DNA of 24,631 nt, taken from positions 1-24,631 of the forward strand of contig JALSIL010000137.1 in NCBI GenBank assembly GCA_026990095.1, written 5' to 3'. Positions within the stretch are counted from its first letter, which is position 1. Each line of letters starts with the position of its first letter. Origin of the DNA: Lysobacterales bacterium. Lineage in GTDB: Bacteria > Pseudomonadota > Gammaproteobacteria > Xanthomonadales > Marinicellaceae. The position numbers and the translations under genes were made by a program. Below are positions 15,544 to 22,658 of the stretch, piece after piece. The notes beneath the pieces were generated by a model. It worked only from the letters and a program-made list of their open reading frames with translations, had not been told where the DNA came from and made no database searches.

Positions 15544-16650
15544 TTATTTATTGTCTTCCAAAGGGTGTTTTTCCCAAGGTGAAACAAAGTAGTGTTCAAT
15601 TTGTTCTGCTGTTATTTCCCCCACCGATTGCACGCTCCATTGAGGCTTACCGTCTTTGTCAATTAATAAGGCACGAATGCCTTCGGCTAAATCAGGGTTC
15701 ATGGCACAACGAGTTGACATGATTAATTCCATATTAAATACTTGCTTTAAACTCATGTGCTTAGAGCGTTTTATTTGTTCAAATACTAAGGCATAAGTTA
15801 TCGGACAACCTTTTAGGAAACCTTTTTGTCCAAAGCTTAACCATTGTGATTGCGGTTCTACATTGGTTAAATTGTCAACTATTGATTTTAATGTTCCACC
15901 TGCTAACAACTCCTGAATACCATCGTAATTTTCACGAATATTGCTGACTGGTGCTTCGTCTTGGCTAAAATCAGCATGGGCAAATATGGCATTGTACACA
16001 TCACCATGCACATCTTTTGACCAGTTAATTTCGAGCAAATCCTCCAGTAATTCGTCTTTGAATTCATTCAAAACAAAAAAATCAGCCAATTTGCAAAACA
16101 AGGCATCACTGCCATTCAAACGAGAACCTGTCATGCCCAAATACATGCCAATATTAGCTGGCATTCGATTAAAAAACCATGAGGCTGCCACATCAGGATA
16201 CAACCCAATTGTTACCTCAGGCATGGCAAGCATGGATTTTTCGGTAACTATTCGATGCGAACACGCTCCCAATATACCGATACCTCCACCCATAACAATG
16301 CCATCTCCCCAACCAATTATGGGTTTGGAGAACGTATGTAATCGGTAGTCTAATTTGTATTCTTTAGTAAAAAATTCTGCTGCAATTTTTGGTACATCAC
16401 CTTGTACGGTTTCTTGCATGGAATGGTATAAACCCACCACATCACCACCAGCACAAAAGGCTTTGCCCCCTGCTCCACTAATCATCACACATTTGATTTT
16501 ATCGTCTTGTTCAACTTTATCCAAACAGCTTTGTATGGCATCAATCATTTCGATATTGATGGCATTTAAAGCTTTGGGTTTGTTCAAAGTGATTGTGGCA
16601 ATATTACCGTATTCACCGTCTAAAATTTCAAAAAGGACTAAAACTGACAT
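15544..16650 (-). CDS. 3-hydroxyisobutyryl-CoA hydrolase (enoyl-CoA hydratase family)
   Basis: 368-residue crotonase-fold protein of the HIBCH type, which hydrolyses 3-hydroxyisobutyryl-CoA to free 3-hydroxyisobutyrate in valine degradation. The oxyanion-hole region is KAFCAGGDVVGLY (residues 63-75), with a second glycine-rich loop GWGDGIVMGGGIGI at 113-126. MPEVTIGLYPDVAASWF (143-159) carries the Glu145 and Asp153 expected in this family. At 368 residues it is longer than simple hydratases (about 260), which favours hydrolase. Its ATG overlaps the preceding dehydrogenase stop as TAATG, so it belongs to the same operon. Confidence 0.88.
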   Translation of the reverse strand: MSVLVLFEILDGEYGNIATITLNKPKALNAINIEMIDAIQSCLDKVEQDDKIKCVMISGAGGKAFCAGGDVVGLYHSMQETVQGDVPKIAAEFFTKEYKLDYRLHTFSKPIIGWGDGIVMGGGIGILGACSHRIVTEKSMLAMPEVTIGLYPDVAASWFFNRMPANIGMYLGMTGSRLNGSDALFCKLADFFVLNEFKDELLEDLLEINWSKDVHGDVYNAIFAHADFSQDEAPVSNIRENYDGIQELLAGGTLKSIVDNLTNVEPQSQWLSFGQKGFLKGCPITYALVFEQIKRSKHMSLKQVFNMELIMSTRCAMNPDLAEGIRALLIDKDGKPQWSVQSVGEITAEQIEHYFVSPWEKHPLEDNK

Positions 16651-17810
16651 TAAACTATGACCTCGATAGCACCTTCGACCAAAATTTTGCGAGAAATAAT
16701 TAAACGCATGATTTCATTCGTGCCTTCTAAAATTCGGTGCACACGGGCATCCCGCAGATGTCGTTCTATAGGATACTCTTTGATGTAACCGTAACCGCCA
16801 TGCAATTGCAGGGCTTCGTCAATAACTTGAAAGCAAATATCCGTTGCAAAGCGTTTTGCCATGGCACAATAGGCACTGGCATTGGCATCTTTTTCATCTA
16901 ATTTAAACGCAGCTAAGCGCACCATTTGACGTGCAGCAATAAGCTCGGTTGCCATATCTGCTATTTTAAATTGCAAGGCTTGAAAAGCGGCTAATGGTTT
17001 GCCAAATTGTTTGCGTTCCAACATGTATTCTTGTGCATGTTTTAATGATGCTTGTGCCGTTCCTAGTGAACACGAGGCAATATTGATGCGACCACCATCC
17101 AATCCTTTCATGGCAAAAGTAAAACCTTGACCTTCTTCACCGATTAAATTTCCCTTTGGAATGCGCACATTTTCAAAAGTAATTAAGCGTGTGGGTTGTG
17201 AATTCCAACCCATTTTTTCTTCTTTTTTACCGTAAATAATGCCATCCAGATTAGCTGGAACCAACAAGGAAGAAATTCCTTTGGGACCAGCCTCACCTGT
17301 GCGAGCCATTAATACCAACACATCGGTAGAACCCGCTCCCGAAATAAAAGTTTTACTGCCATTGATGACATATTCATCGCCCTCAAGCACGGCTGTGGTT
17401 TTCATGGATGCTGCATCCGAGCCAGAACCTGGTTCGGTTAAACAATAAGAGGCTAAAACTTCGCCAGATGTTAAACGCTCTCCCCATTGGCTGGCTAATT
17501 CATCGCTAGCAAAACTGGTGACCATCCACGCACACATATTATGAATGGTGAGAAAAGCCGTAGTTGAAGTGCAATATTGCGACATTTCTTCGAAGATAAT
17601 CGAGCTATCTAAGCGTGACAAACCCAAGCCTCCGTATTTTTCAGGTGAATACAAGCCCAAAAAACCCAGTTCACCTGTGGCTTTAATTACATCCACTGGA
17701 AATATTGACTCTTTGTCCCATTTGGCAGCGTGCGGAGCCATTTCTTTGACAGCAAATTCTTTGGCCGCTTGTTTAAAGGCTATTTGGTCATCTGTTAAAT
17801 TAAAATTCAT
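16650..17810 (-). CDS. Isobutyryl-CoA dehydrogenase (acyl-CoA dehydrogenase family)
   Basis: 386-residue flavoprotein expected to oxidise isobutyryl-CoA to methacrylyl-CoA, the first oxidation in valine breakdown after the branched-chain keto acid dehydrogenase. SYCLTEPGSGSDAASM (around 126-141) and FISGAGSTDVLVLMART are the FAD and substrate motifs. The catalytic base is Glu362 in VHRILEGTNEIMRLIISRK, very like mammalian ACAD8. The N-terminus is NLTDDQIAFKQAAKEFA. The gene is followed by the hydrolase with a TAATG overlap. Upstream, only 36 bases separate it from a REP element, and it is cut off from mmsA by the RAYT gene. Confidence 0.87.
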   Translation of the reverse strand: MNFNLTDDQIAFKQAAKEFAVKEMAPHAAKWDKESIFPVDVIKATGELGFLGLYSPEKYGGLGLSRLDSSIIFEEMSQYCTSTTAFLTIHNMCAWMVTSFASDELASQWGERLTSGEVLASYCLTEPGSGSDAASMKTTAVLEGDEYVINGSKTFISGAGSTDVLVLMARTGEAGPKGISSLLVPANLDGIIYGKKEEKMGWNSQPTRLITFENVRIPKGNLIGEEGQGFTFAMKGLDGGRINIASCSLGTAQASLKHAQEYMLERKQFGKPLAAFQALQFKIADMATELIAARQMVRLAAFKLDEKDANASAYCAMAKRFATDICFQVIDEALQLHGGYGYIKEYPIERHLRDARVHRILEGTNEIMRLIISRKILVEGAIEVIV

Positions 17811-17846
17811 GTTGTCCCCATGTAGTTAATTAATTATTCTGTTTTT

Positions 17847-17877
17847 GTTGGGGTTCGCATTTCTCACCCCAACCTAC
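17847..17877 (+). repeat. REP element 1
   Basis: 31-bp imperfect palindrome, GTTGGGG and CCCCAAC arms around a 13-base centre, ending CTAC. Its reverse complement begins with the GTAG head typical of REP sequences. With its left flank (from ATTATTCTG at 17835) it is nearly identical to REP 4 over about 46 bases. It lies directly upstream of the isobutyryl-CoA dehydrogenase gene. Confidence 0.85.
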
Positions 17878-17894
17878 GATTGTTCTGTCTCTTT

Positions 17895-17925
17895 GTAGGT
17901 TGGGGTGAGTTCCACGAACCCCAAC
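17895..17925 (+). repeat. REP element 2 (inverted relative to REP 1)
   Basis: 31 bp: GTAGGTTGGGGTGAG, then a variable centre, then CGAACCCCAAC. It is oriented opposite to REP 1, so 1 and 2 form a BIME-like inverted pair that could fold into a cruciform or long mRNA hairpin. Confidence 0.85.
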
Positions 17926-17944
17926 ACAATACGTTATTTTTCCC

Positions 17945-17975
17945 GTAGGTTGGGGTGAGAGGAACGAACCCCAAC
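17945..17975 (+). repeat. REP element 3
   Basis: 31 bp in the same orientation as REP 2 and differing from it only in the central bases (AGGAA versus TTCCA). It lies 15 bases beyond the RAYT stop codon. Confidence 0.85.
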
Positions 17976-17990
17976 ATCTCCAAAAAATAC

Positions 17991-18518
17991 TTACGGATTT
18001 TTAATATCAAAATCACCGTGATATTCAGCACCCCAACTTGAGTCTAAAATACCATTCACTATATAGCGATGAATGGTTGAATAGTGCCAACCTGTCGGTC
18101 TATCCACATAACCATGTTTAACTGGGTTATAATGAATGTAATCCACATGGCGGTGAAAATCATTTTCGTCTCTAATGCAATGTTCCCAATACCGTCTTTG
18201 CCATATTCCTCGTTCGCCTTTTTTTGCCCGGCTTTCTGAAATGTTTTCAAATTTTGGCAATTGTCGTGAAAATCCAGCTTTTATCAACAATAACCTTTTG
18301 GCATATTCGCTATCATTTTCAGGCAACGTCATTAACACATGTAAATGCTCTGGCAAAACCACCATCGCATCCAAAATGAACGGATGATTACTCTTCACTT
18401 TATTAAAAGAATCGCGCAATTGACTAAAATAATCCGTCAATATGGATAGTTTACGATTTTGCAAAGTCAATGTGAAAAAATATGTTCCACCTTTGACATG
18501 TGCTCTTTTGTATTGCAT
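17991..18518 (-). CDS. REP-associated tyrosine transposase (RAYT, Y1/HUH family)
   Basis: 175-residue single-domain HUH nuclease of the transposase IS200-like (Y1_Tnp) family, domesticated in many bacteria to act on REP sequences. The metal-binding histidines are His58 and His60 in VVLPEHLHVLMTLPE. The C-terminal block WQRRYWEHCIRDENDFHRH is followed by VDYIHYNPVKHG, which holds the nucleophilic tyrosine (Tyr127 or Tyr130). The frame is full length and undamaged. Four REP hairpins with GTAG heads lie immediately around it, which is the classic arrangement. It has no strong ribosome site. It stands between mmsA and the rest of the valine genes and is unrelated to their function. Confidence 0.93.
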   Translation of the reverse strand: MQYKRAHVKGGTYFFTLTLQNRKLSILTDYFSQLRDSFNKVKSNHPFILDAMVVLPEHLHVLMTLPENDSEYAKRLLLIKAGFSRQLPKFENISESRAKKGERGIWQRRYWEHCIRDENDFHRHVDYIHYNPVKHGYVDRPTGWHYSTIHRYIVNGILDSSWGAEYHGDFDIKNP

Positions 18519-18558
18519 TTTATTGTTTTGTCATTAATGTTTGTATTATTCTGTTTTT

Positions 18559-18589
18559 GTTGGGGTTCGCATTACTCACCCCAACCTAC
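18559..18589 (+). repeat. REP element 4
   Basis: 31-bp element in the orientation of REP 1, differing from it at one position (TTACTC versus TTTCTC region). It also shares the left flank ATTATTCTGTTTTT. It lies between the mmsA stop and the RAYT start. As a hairpin at the end of the mmsA message it could act in transcript stability or termination. Confidence 0.85.
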
Positions 18590-18638
18590 GGTTCTTTATA
18601 TTTTATTGTTTATTTGTTGGGATTTTCAATATGTCATT

Positions 18639-20141
18639 CTACCTTAAATTAATGGATAAATTCGGTGCATGATGCCCATCGGGTATATCACTTTCAAACC
18701 AACGAGATGTAACGGTTTTAGTTTCAGTATAAAACTTCACCGCTTGTTTGCCATAGGCATGTTGGTCACCGTAAAATGATTTTCTCCATCCAGTGAAAGA
18801 GAAAAATGGTAAGGGCACAGGTATTGGAATATTCACCCCAACCTGCCCAACTTTTATTTCATGTTGAAATTTACGAGCAGCAGCTCCTGAATTAGTAAAA
18901 ATTGAGGTGCCATTACCATACGGGTTATCATTAATCATATTTATGGCATCTTCGATACTTTCAGCGTGCATTAAACACAAAACAGGGCCAAATATTTCAT
19001 TTTCATATATCGACATCTCGGTGGTGACATCAGTAAACAAGGTTGGACCGACAAAGTTGCCATTTTCATATCCTTCAGGCTGACAATTACGACCATCGAG
19101 TAATAAGGTTGCACCAGATTCGACCCCTTCGGTGATTAGCCCTTCTACACGCGCTTTTGCCTGTGGATTAATTAAGGGACCATAAGCCGAGGATTGATTT
19201 TTCCAGTAATTTGGTTTAAGTCTTTGCATCGCCGCTTTAATATCGTCTTGCCAGTCTTTGGCATCACCAACCAACACACAAACAGAAATACCCATACAGC
19301 GTTGTCCTGCAGCACCACAAGCAGCACCAACTAGTGCATTAATGGTTTGGTTTTTATTGGCATCAGGCATAACCACTAAATGGTTTTTTGCACCCGTGAA
19401 TGCTTGAACTCGTTTGAGGTTATCTGTTCCTGTTTTGTAGATGTGTTCACCGACTCCAACTGATCCAACAAAGGATATGGCTTGCACATCTTGATGGTTT
19501 AATAGTTGATTCACCTGGTCTTTACCACCATGAATCACTTGCAACACATCACGAGGAAAACCCGCCTCATAAAACAGTTCTGCCAATATATTGGGCGTTT
19601 TAGGGTCTTGTTCGGATGGCTTTAACACAAATGTATTGCCGCAAACAACCGCCAATGGAAACATCCACAGCGGAATCATAGCAGGGAAATTAAAGGGCGT
19701 AATACCCACACAAACACCTAATGGTTGTATTATGGAATATGTATCAATACCATTAGCAACATTTTCAACATACTCTCCCATCATCATCGATGCCACACCG
19801 CCTGCATGTTCTGCCACTTCAATACCACGCCAGACATCGCCTTTGGCATCTTCAAAAGTTTTGCCTGTTTCTTCTGCCAAAACCTCAGCAATGGCATCGT
19901 GGTTTTCTTTGAGTAGTTGTTGGTATTTTAAAACCATCCGTGCACGCACAGGTACAGGCACATCTTTCCATGTTTCAAATGCTTTTTTAGCCGAAGAAAC
20001 CGCTAATTCGACTTCATCATGGGTTGCCATAGGCACTTGGTATAACACTTCTTGCGTGGCTGGGTTGGTAACATCCAGCCATTGATTCGATTCACTTACA
20101 ACTGTTTTGCCATCAATGAATAGTTTTATTTTTTCTAACAT
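18639..20141 (-). CDS. mmsA: Methylmalonate-semialdehyde dehydrogenase (CoA-acylating)
   Basis: 500-residue aldehyde dehydrogenase that converts methylmalonate semialdehyde to propionyl-CoA (also malonate semialdehyde to acetyl-CoA), the last dedicated step of valine catabolism. TPFNFPAMIPLW gives Asn151, and GAAGQRCMGISV gives catalytic Cys282. At the site where ordinary aldehyde dehydrogenases have a Glu base (ELGGK), this protein reads TGAKNHLVVMPDA, as MmsA proteins do. The start at 20141 has AAGGGGA five bases upstream and gives the family length. The open frame extends 39 codons further upstream, but that part covers the promoter. Stop TAG. Confidence 0.95.
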   Translation of the reverse strand: MLEKIKLFIDGKTVVSESNQWLDVTNPATQEVLYQVPMATHDEVELAVSSAKKAFETWKDVPVPVRARMVLKYQQLLKENHDAIAEVLAEETGKTFEDAKGDVWRGIEVAEHAGGVASMMMGEYVENVANGIDTYSIIQPLGVCVGITPFNFPAMIPLWMFPLAVVCGNTFVLKPSEQDPKTPNILAELFYEAGFPRDVLQVIHGGKDQVNQLLNHQDVQAISFVGSVGVGEHIYKTGTDNLKRVQAFTGAKNHLVVMPDANKNQTINALVGAACGAAGQRCMGISVCVLVGDAKDWQDDIKAAMQRLKPNYWKNQSSAYGPLINPQAKARVEGLITEGVESGATLLLDGRNCQPEGYENGNFVGPTLFTDVTTEMSIYENEIFGPVLCLMHAESIEDAINMINDNPYGNGTSIFTNSGAAARKFQHEIKVGQVGVNIPIPVPLPFFSFTGWRKSFYGDQHAYGKQAVKFYTETKTVTSRWFESDIPDGHHAPNLSINLR

Positions 20142-20216
20142 AAGAGTCCCCTTATATTGTTGATTTGTAGGTGCGACTTCTTCAGAATGAGAAATCCCCC
20201 TGAAATTTTGCCAAAG

Positions 20217-20246
20217 ATTATAGCATTTAATTGCATTTGAAACTAA
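20217..20246 (-). promoter_or_regulatory. Probable mmsA promoter with extended -10
   Basis: The minus strand reads TGCTATAAT (20225-20217), a perfect extended -10 box. A weak -35 (TTAGTT, about 18 bases upstream) precedes it. The predicted start of transcription leaves a leader of about 70 bases before the AAGGGGA ribosome site. It lies just downstream of the zapG terminator, as expected for the start of a new unit. Confidence 0.5.
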
Positions 20247-20269
20247 AATATTTTCCATTTCTCAGGCAT

Positions 20270-20295
20270 AAAAAAAGACCGCATTAGCGGTCTTT
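20270..20295 (-). terminator. Intrinsic terminator of zapG
   Basis: The minus strand has AAAGACCGC, loop TAAT, GCGGTCTTT, running straight into seven T. This is a textbook rho-independent terminator, 25 bases after the zapG stop, and it separates zapG from the mmsA promoter. Confidence 0.88.
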
Positions 20296-20319
20296 ATTCG
20301 ATAAATAAATTTGGCTTAT

Positions 20320-20829
20320 CTATTCTTTATCCGACTTATTCATTTCCGTTTCAATCTCTTCAATAAGCTCTTCCACATCTTGCTCTAAAGCGTCTTTGGC
20401 TTCATTCACTTTTTGCTCAACAATTTCACCTTCACTTTTGTTAGTTTCCTGAATATTTTCAACAGAAGCTTCTGATACTGCTTCCACTGCTTCTGCATCC
20501 GATTCTTCGGTTAAAAATCCTAGAGTTACTTTACGGTCTTTACGCTTTTCAATTTGGGCTTTAACTTGTTCCTCAGTTAATAACTCACGCGCAGATTGTC
20601 CTAAATGATCAAAAACTTTTTTATAGCTTTGGGTTAATTCATCGACCAAATCAGCGGTTTGTTCAAAGTGTGAAACCACATCTTCTTGGTATTTGGTTAA
20701 TTTCTCTTCAACTTGAGCCACTGACTTAGCAGAGTTTGAGCCTTTTCCTGATAAGAAATACATTATTAATGCACCTATTGCAATACCTACAAGTGTCGCC
20801 GTAATAAGAAATAGTGTTTGATTGTCCAT
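20320..20829 (-). CDS. zapG: ZapG/YhcB family (DUF1043) inner-membrane protein
   Basis: 169-residue single-pass membrane protein. One helix (residues 7-26, LFLITATLVGIAIGALIMYF) is followed by a cytoplasmic coiled coil. It contains the DUF1043 core KYQEDVVSHFEQTADLVDEL and SYKKVFDHLGQSARELL, very like E. coli YhcB, which is linked to cell division and envelope synthesis. The C-terminal 60 residues are acidic and low complexity (VEAVSEASVENIQETNKSEG), and longer than in E. coli. The ribosome site is AAGGT, six bases upstream. It forms its own unit, with promoter and terminator both visible. Confidence 0.88.
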   Translation of the reverse strand: MDNQTLFLITATLVGIAIGALIMYFLSGKGSNSAKSVAQVEEKLTKYQEDVVSHFEQTADLVDELTQSYKKVFDHLGQSARELLTEEQVKAQIEKRKDRKVTLGFLTEESDAEAVEAVSEASVENIQETNKSEGEIVEQKVNEAKDALEQDVEELIEEIETEMNKSDKE

Positions 20830-20858
20830 TTGTTTTACCTTAAATTTATGATTGCTCT

Positions 20859-20878
20859 ATTATACAAAACACAGTGTT
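20859..20878 (-). promoter_or_regulatory. zapG -10 box with overlapping operator-like palindrome
   Basis: TATAAT lies on the minus strand at 20864-20859, 30 bases upstream of the zapG ATG. Immediately upstream, in the -10/-35 spacer, AACAC-A-GTGTT (20868-20878 on the plus strand) is an 11-bp palindrome. A second palindrome, TTGTTAACAA (20896-20905), lies where upstream activation might occur. The -35 match is poor, which fits a regulated promoter, but this is inference. Confidence 0.4.
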
Positions 20879-20922
20879 AGTTTTTCATAAAACAGTTGTT
20901 AACAATTGTGCCAGTAAGAGAT

Positions 20923-20958
20923 AATAAAATAAGGGCTTGATTCTTAAATTCAAGCCCT
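20923..20958 (-). terminator. Intrinsic terminator of the DUF465 gene
   Basis: The minus strand has AGGGCTTGA and TCAAGCCCT (nine pairs) around a nine-base loop, followed by TATTTTATT. It begins nine bases after the DUF465 gene's stop codon. Confidence 0.75.
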
Positions 20959-20966
20959 CTGCAATA

Positions 20967-21272
20967 CTATTCTTTTGATTTTTTCTTTAACCTTTTCTTT
21001 TCTTTTTTAATCAGTTTTAACTTTTGCTTCCTGCGGTGTTTTAAAATCATAAAATACAATTCATCTTTATAAAACAACCTCTTCTTTTTAAGTTCTTCTG
21101 TATAATCATCCGAAGGGGTTTCTATCCGCTGTTCTATTCGATGCAATTCATCATCCACTTCATCGTATTCATTAAAAAATCGAAGGAAATGAGCATTGTT
21201 CATTTTCAAGTAATGAATTTCTTTCTCAAATTCTGGAAATTCATGGTGTAAATCGTGTTTTTCTCCTAACAT
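20967..21272 (-). CDS. DUF465 (YdcH-like) small coiled-coil protein with basic tail
   Basis: 101-residue charged helical protein. The family pattern is visible: HEFPEFEKEIHYLKMNNAHF, then FNEYDEVDDELHRIEQRIE, then a linker with Asp residues and LKKKRLFYKDELYFMILK. DUF465 proteins such as YdcH are usually 65-80 residues and of unknown function. Here the family part ends near residue 78, and about 23 residues extremely rich in Lys and Arg follow (RRKQKLKLIKKEKKRLKKKS). The tail might contact nucleic acid or membrane phosphates (inference). The ribosome site AAGAGG is well placed. TATAAT at 21313-21308 is a likely -10 box and a terminator follows, so it is probably monocistronic. Confidence 0.75.
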   Translation of the reverse strand: MLGEKHDLHHEFPEFEKEIHYLKMNNAHFLRFFNEYDEVDDELHRIEQRIETPSDDYTEELKKKRLFYKDELYFMILKHRRKQKLKLIKKEKKRLKKKSKE

Positions 21273-21307
21273 AGTTAACCTCTTAAGTCATTGTTTTATT
21301 TGTCTAT

Positions 21308-21352
21308 ATTATAGATAGATAAAGAAAACAATAAATTGATTTGAGTCAATTT
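21308..21352 (-). promoter_or_regulatory. -10 box of the DUF465 gene, and weak hairpin at the DUF2288 stop
   Basis: TATAAT on the minus strand at 21313-21308, 36 bases before the DUF465 ATG, has no good -35. Just upstream, AAATTGA and TCAATTT (21352-21346 and 21339-21333) form a seven-pair hairpin that includes the DUF2288 stop codon and is followed by an AT-rich run. It may be a weak terminator. Confidence 0.35.
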
Positions 21353-21657
21353 TGTTCAGGTATTTCTTGCACCAGAACCCATGGCACAGCCGTTATTGCC
21401 ATTAAGGGTTCGTTGGTTTTGCTCCATTTGATGGCATGGTCATCATGCACACGAACAACCAACGATTGGTCTATCCATTTTTGCATGGTTTGCTTATCAT
21501 CGGCTTGAATAGCCAGTGCGACTTTGATGATATCCAACGCCTCTGCCACTAAAACCAACATGCCTTTGGCAAAAAACTTTTCAATCTCTTTATAAAAAAC
21601 AGGTGCACACTCGTCTTTGAGTTCTTGGTAATCTTTTATGGCTGTATTTTCATTCAT
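21346..21657 (-). CDS. DUF2288 family protein
   Basis: 103-residue protein of unknown function. It resembles the DUF2288 family: an N-terminal helix, then KEIEKFFAKGMLVLVAEALD, VALAIQADDKQTMQKWIDQS, and the conserved end AVPWVLVQEIPEQ. There is no signal peptide or membrane helix, so it should be cytosolic. There is no ribosome site: a good -10 box ends only seven bases before the ATG, suggesting a leaderless message. It follows gspK by 41 bases but seems to have its own promoter. Family assignment is from memory of the motif pattern. Confidence 0.7.
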   Translation of the reverse strand: MNENTAIKDYQELKDECAPVFYKEIEKFFAKGMLVLVAEALDIIKVALAIQADDKQTMQKWIDQSLVVRVHDDHAIKWSKTNEPLMAITAVPWVLVQEIPEQN

Positions 21658-21664
21658 AAGTGAG

Positions 21665-21692
21665 ATTATACGATTTTGACCTGTTTTTACAA
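21665..21692 (-). promoter_or_regulatory. Promoter of the DUF2288 gene, positioned for a leaderless mRNA
   Basis: On the minus strand, TTGTAA (21692-21687), a 16-base spacer and TATAAT (21670-21665) precede the start codon at 21657. A transcript starting six to eight bases after the -10 box would begin at or next to the ATG. Confidence 0.5.
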
Positions 21693-21698
21693 TAATTG

Positions 21699-22658
21699 TT
21701 AAGGAATAAATGGTGTATCGGATAATTGTTTTATACTCGCCAAAGAGTTTGGGCGATAAAGCATTGCGTATTGAGTAAAGAGTGATTCATCCATTCTGAC
21801 ATCAACTCGTGCTTGAAACCAGTTACTTTTTGTCGAAATCAATTTATCTAGCTGTTTGGCTTCATTATTCAAGCCCAAGTATACAATGGCAGGTTGTTTA
21901 AAAAATTCACGAAGGGTTTTATTATTAGCCGAACCCTCACTGTATAAGGCTAAAGCATCTTTAGTGCGAATAGCGCTATCCAAAGATTTTAACAACAAAG
22001 TTGACATGGTGTTAACATTCATGGTTGTTGGTTGTGTTCCTTGCACAGGCAAAACCGTCACATAAGCCTTGAGTCTTTGGTAAGTTCTTGAATCTATTCC
22101 CTCAATTAATCTGAGCTCAGAAATATGGGCAAAGGGTTGTCCTGCAGAACGATATGACGGGTTTTTGGATAAATACACACTGTCTTCGGCTCCTTGTGGT
22201 GACGGAACTTGATCCGCATCTAACCAATCAATGATTTTATCCGCTAAGGTAACATCCATTTCTAAGTTCAATAAAACCCTTTTAAAATACCCAACACTTA
22301 AGTCGTTGACTTGCCCTTTTATAACTAAATTATTAAGATTAAACTTACCATCAAAGTCGACCAACTTACCTGATAACATCGCATCAGGTAACTCTATTCC
22401 CGCTATGGGCTGATTCCATGCTTCACTGCGGCTATCAAAACCGGCTTCATGCTCATAATCCTGTCGTAAAATATCACGTGCCCACAACAACATACCTTTA
22501 CTGTAATAACGGGCTTGGTAGACTGAACGGCTGTTGTATTGTCTGGCAATATCTAAAGAATTTCGAAACCACATTTCGGTCGCCAACAAAGTTGCAATTG
22601 TGACCACTAACAATGCCACAAACAACGCTACGCCTCTTTGTTTTCTTATTGATTTCAA
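21699..22658 (-). CDS. gspK: Type II secretion minor pseudopilin GspK
   Basis: 319-residue minor pseudopilin, the large tip subunit of the type II secretion pseudopilus. The prepilin leader MKSIRKQRG is cut before VALFVALLVVTIATLLATEM. As usual in GspK, the Glu at position 5 of the mature protein is missing. The long globular domain follows, with GKFNLNNL near residue 105, DKIIDWLDADQVPSPQGAE, and HISELRLIEGI. This is the usual T2SSK arrangement with helix-hairpin-helix-like inserts. Its ATG overlaps the gspJ stop as ATGA. The downstream gene is not gspL. Confidence 0.93.
   Translation of the reverse strand: MKSIRKQRGVALFVALLVVTIATLLATEMWFRNSLDIARQYNSRSVYQARYYSKGMLLWARDILRQDYEHEAGFDSRSEAWNQPIAGIELPDAMLSGKLVDFDGKFNLNNLVIKGQVNDLSVGYFKRVLLNLEMDVTLADKIIDWLDADQVPSPQGAEDSVYLSKNPSYRSAGQPFAHISELRLIEGIDSRTYQRLKAYVTVLPVQGTQPTTMNVNTMSTLLLKSLDSAIRTKDALALYSEGSANNKTLREFFKQPAIVYLGLNNEAKQLDKLISTKSNWFQARVDVRMDESLFTQYAMLYRPNSLASIKQLSDTPFIP

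Noticed and set aside
17811..18640. A classical IS200/IS605 insertion sequence
   Set aside because: The encoded protein has the RAYT C-terminal pattern, there is no TnpB, and the flanking hairpins are short REPs present several times in both orientations, not one pair of element ends.
19591..20085. Plus-strand open frame of 164 codons inside mmsA
   Set aside because: Antisense shadow of a highly conserved gene; no recognisable domain or ribosome site. The same applies to the plus-strand frames within nuoG and the hydrolase gene (for example 15941-16348).
20142..20258. Extra 39-codon N-terminus for mmsA
   Set aside because: It covers the extended -10 promoter, is not conserved-looking, and the downstream ATG has a strong ribosome site and gives the family length.
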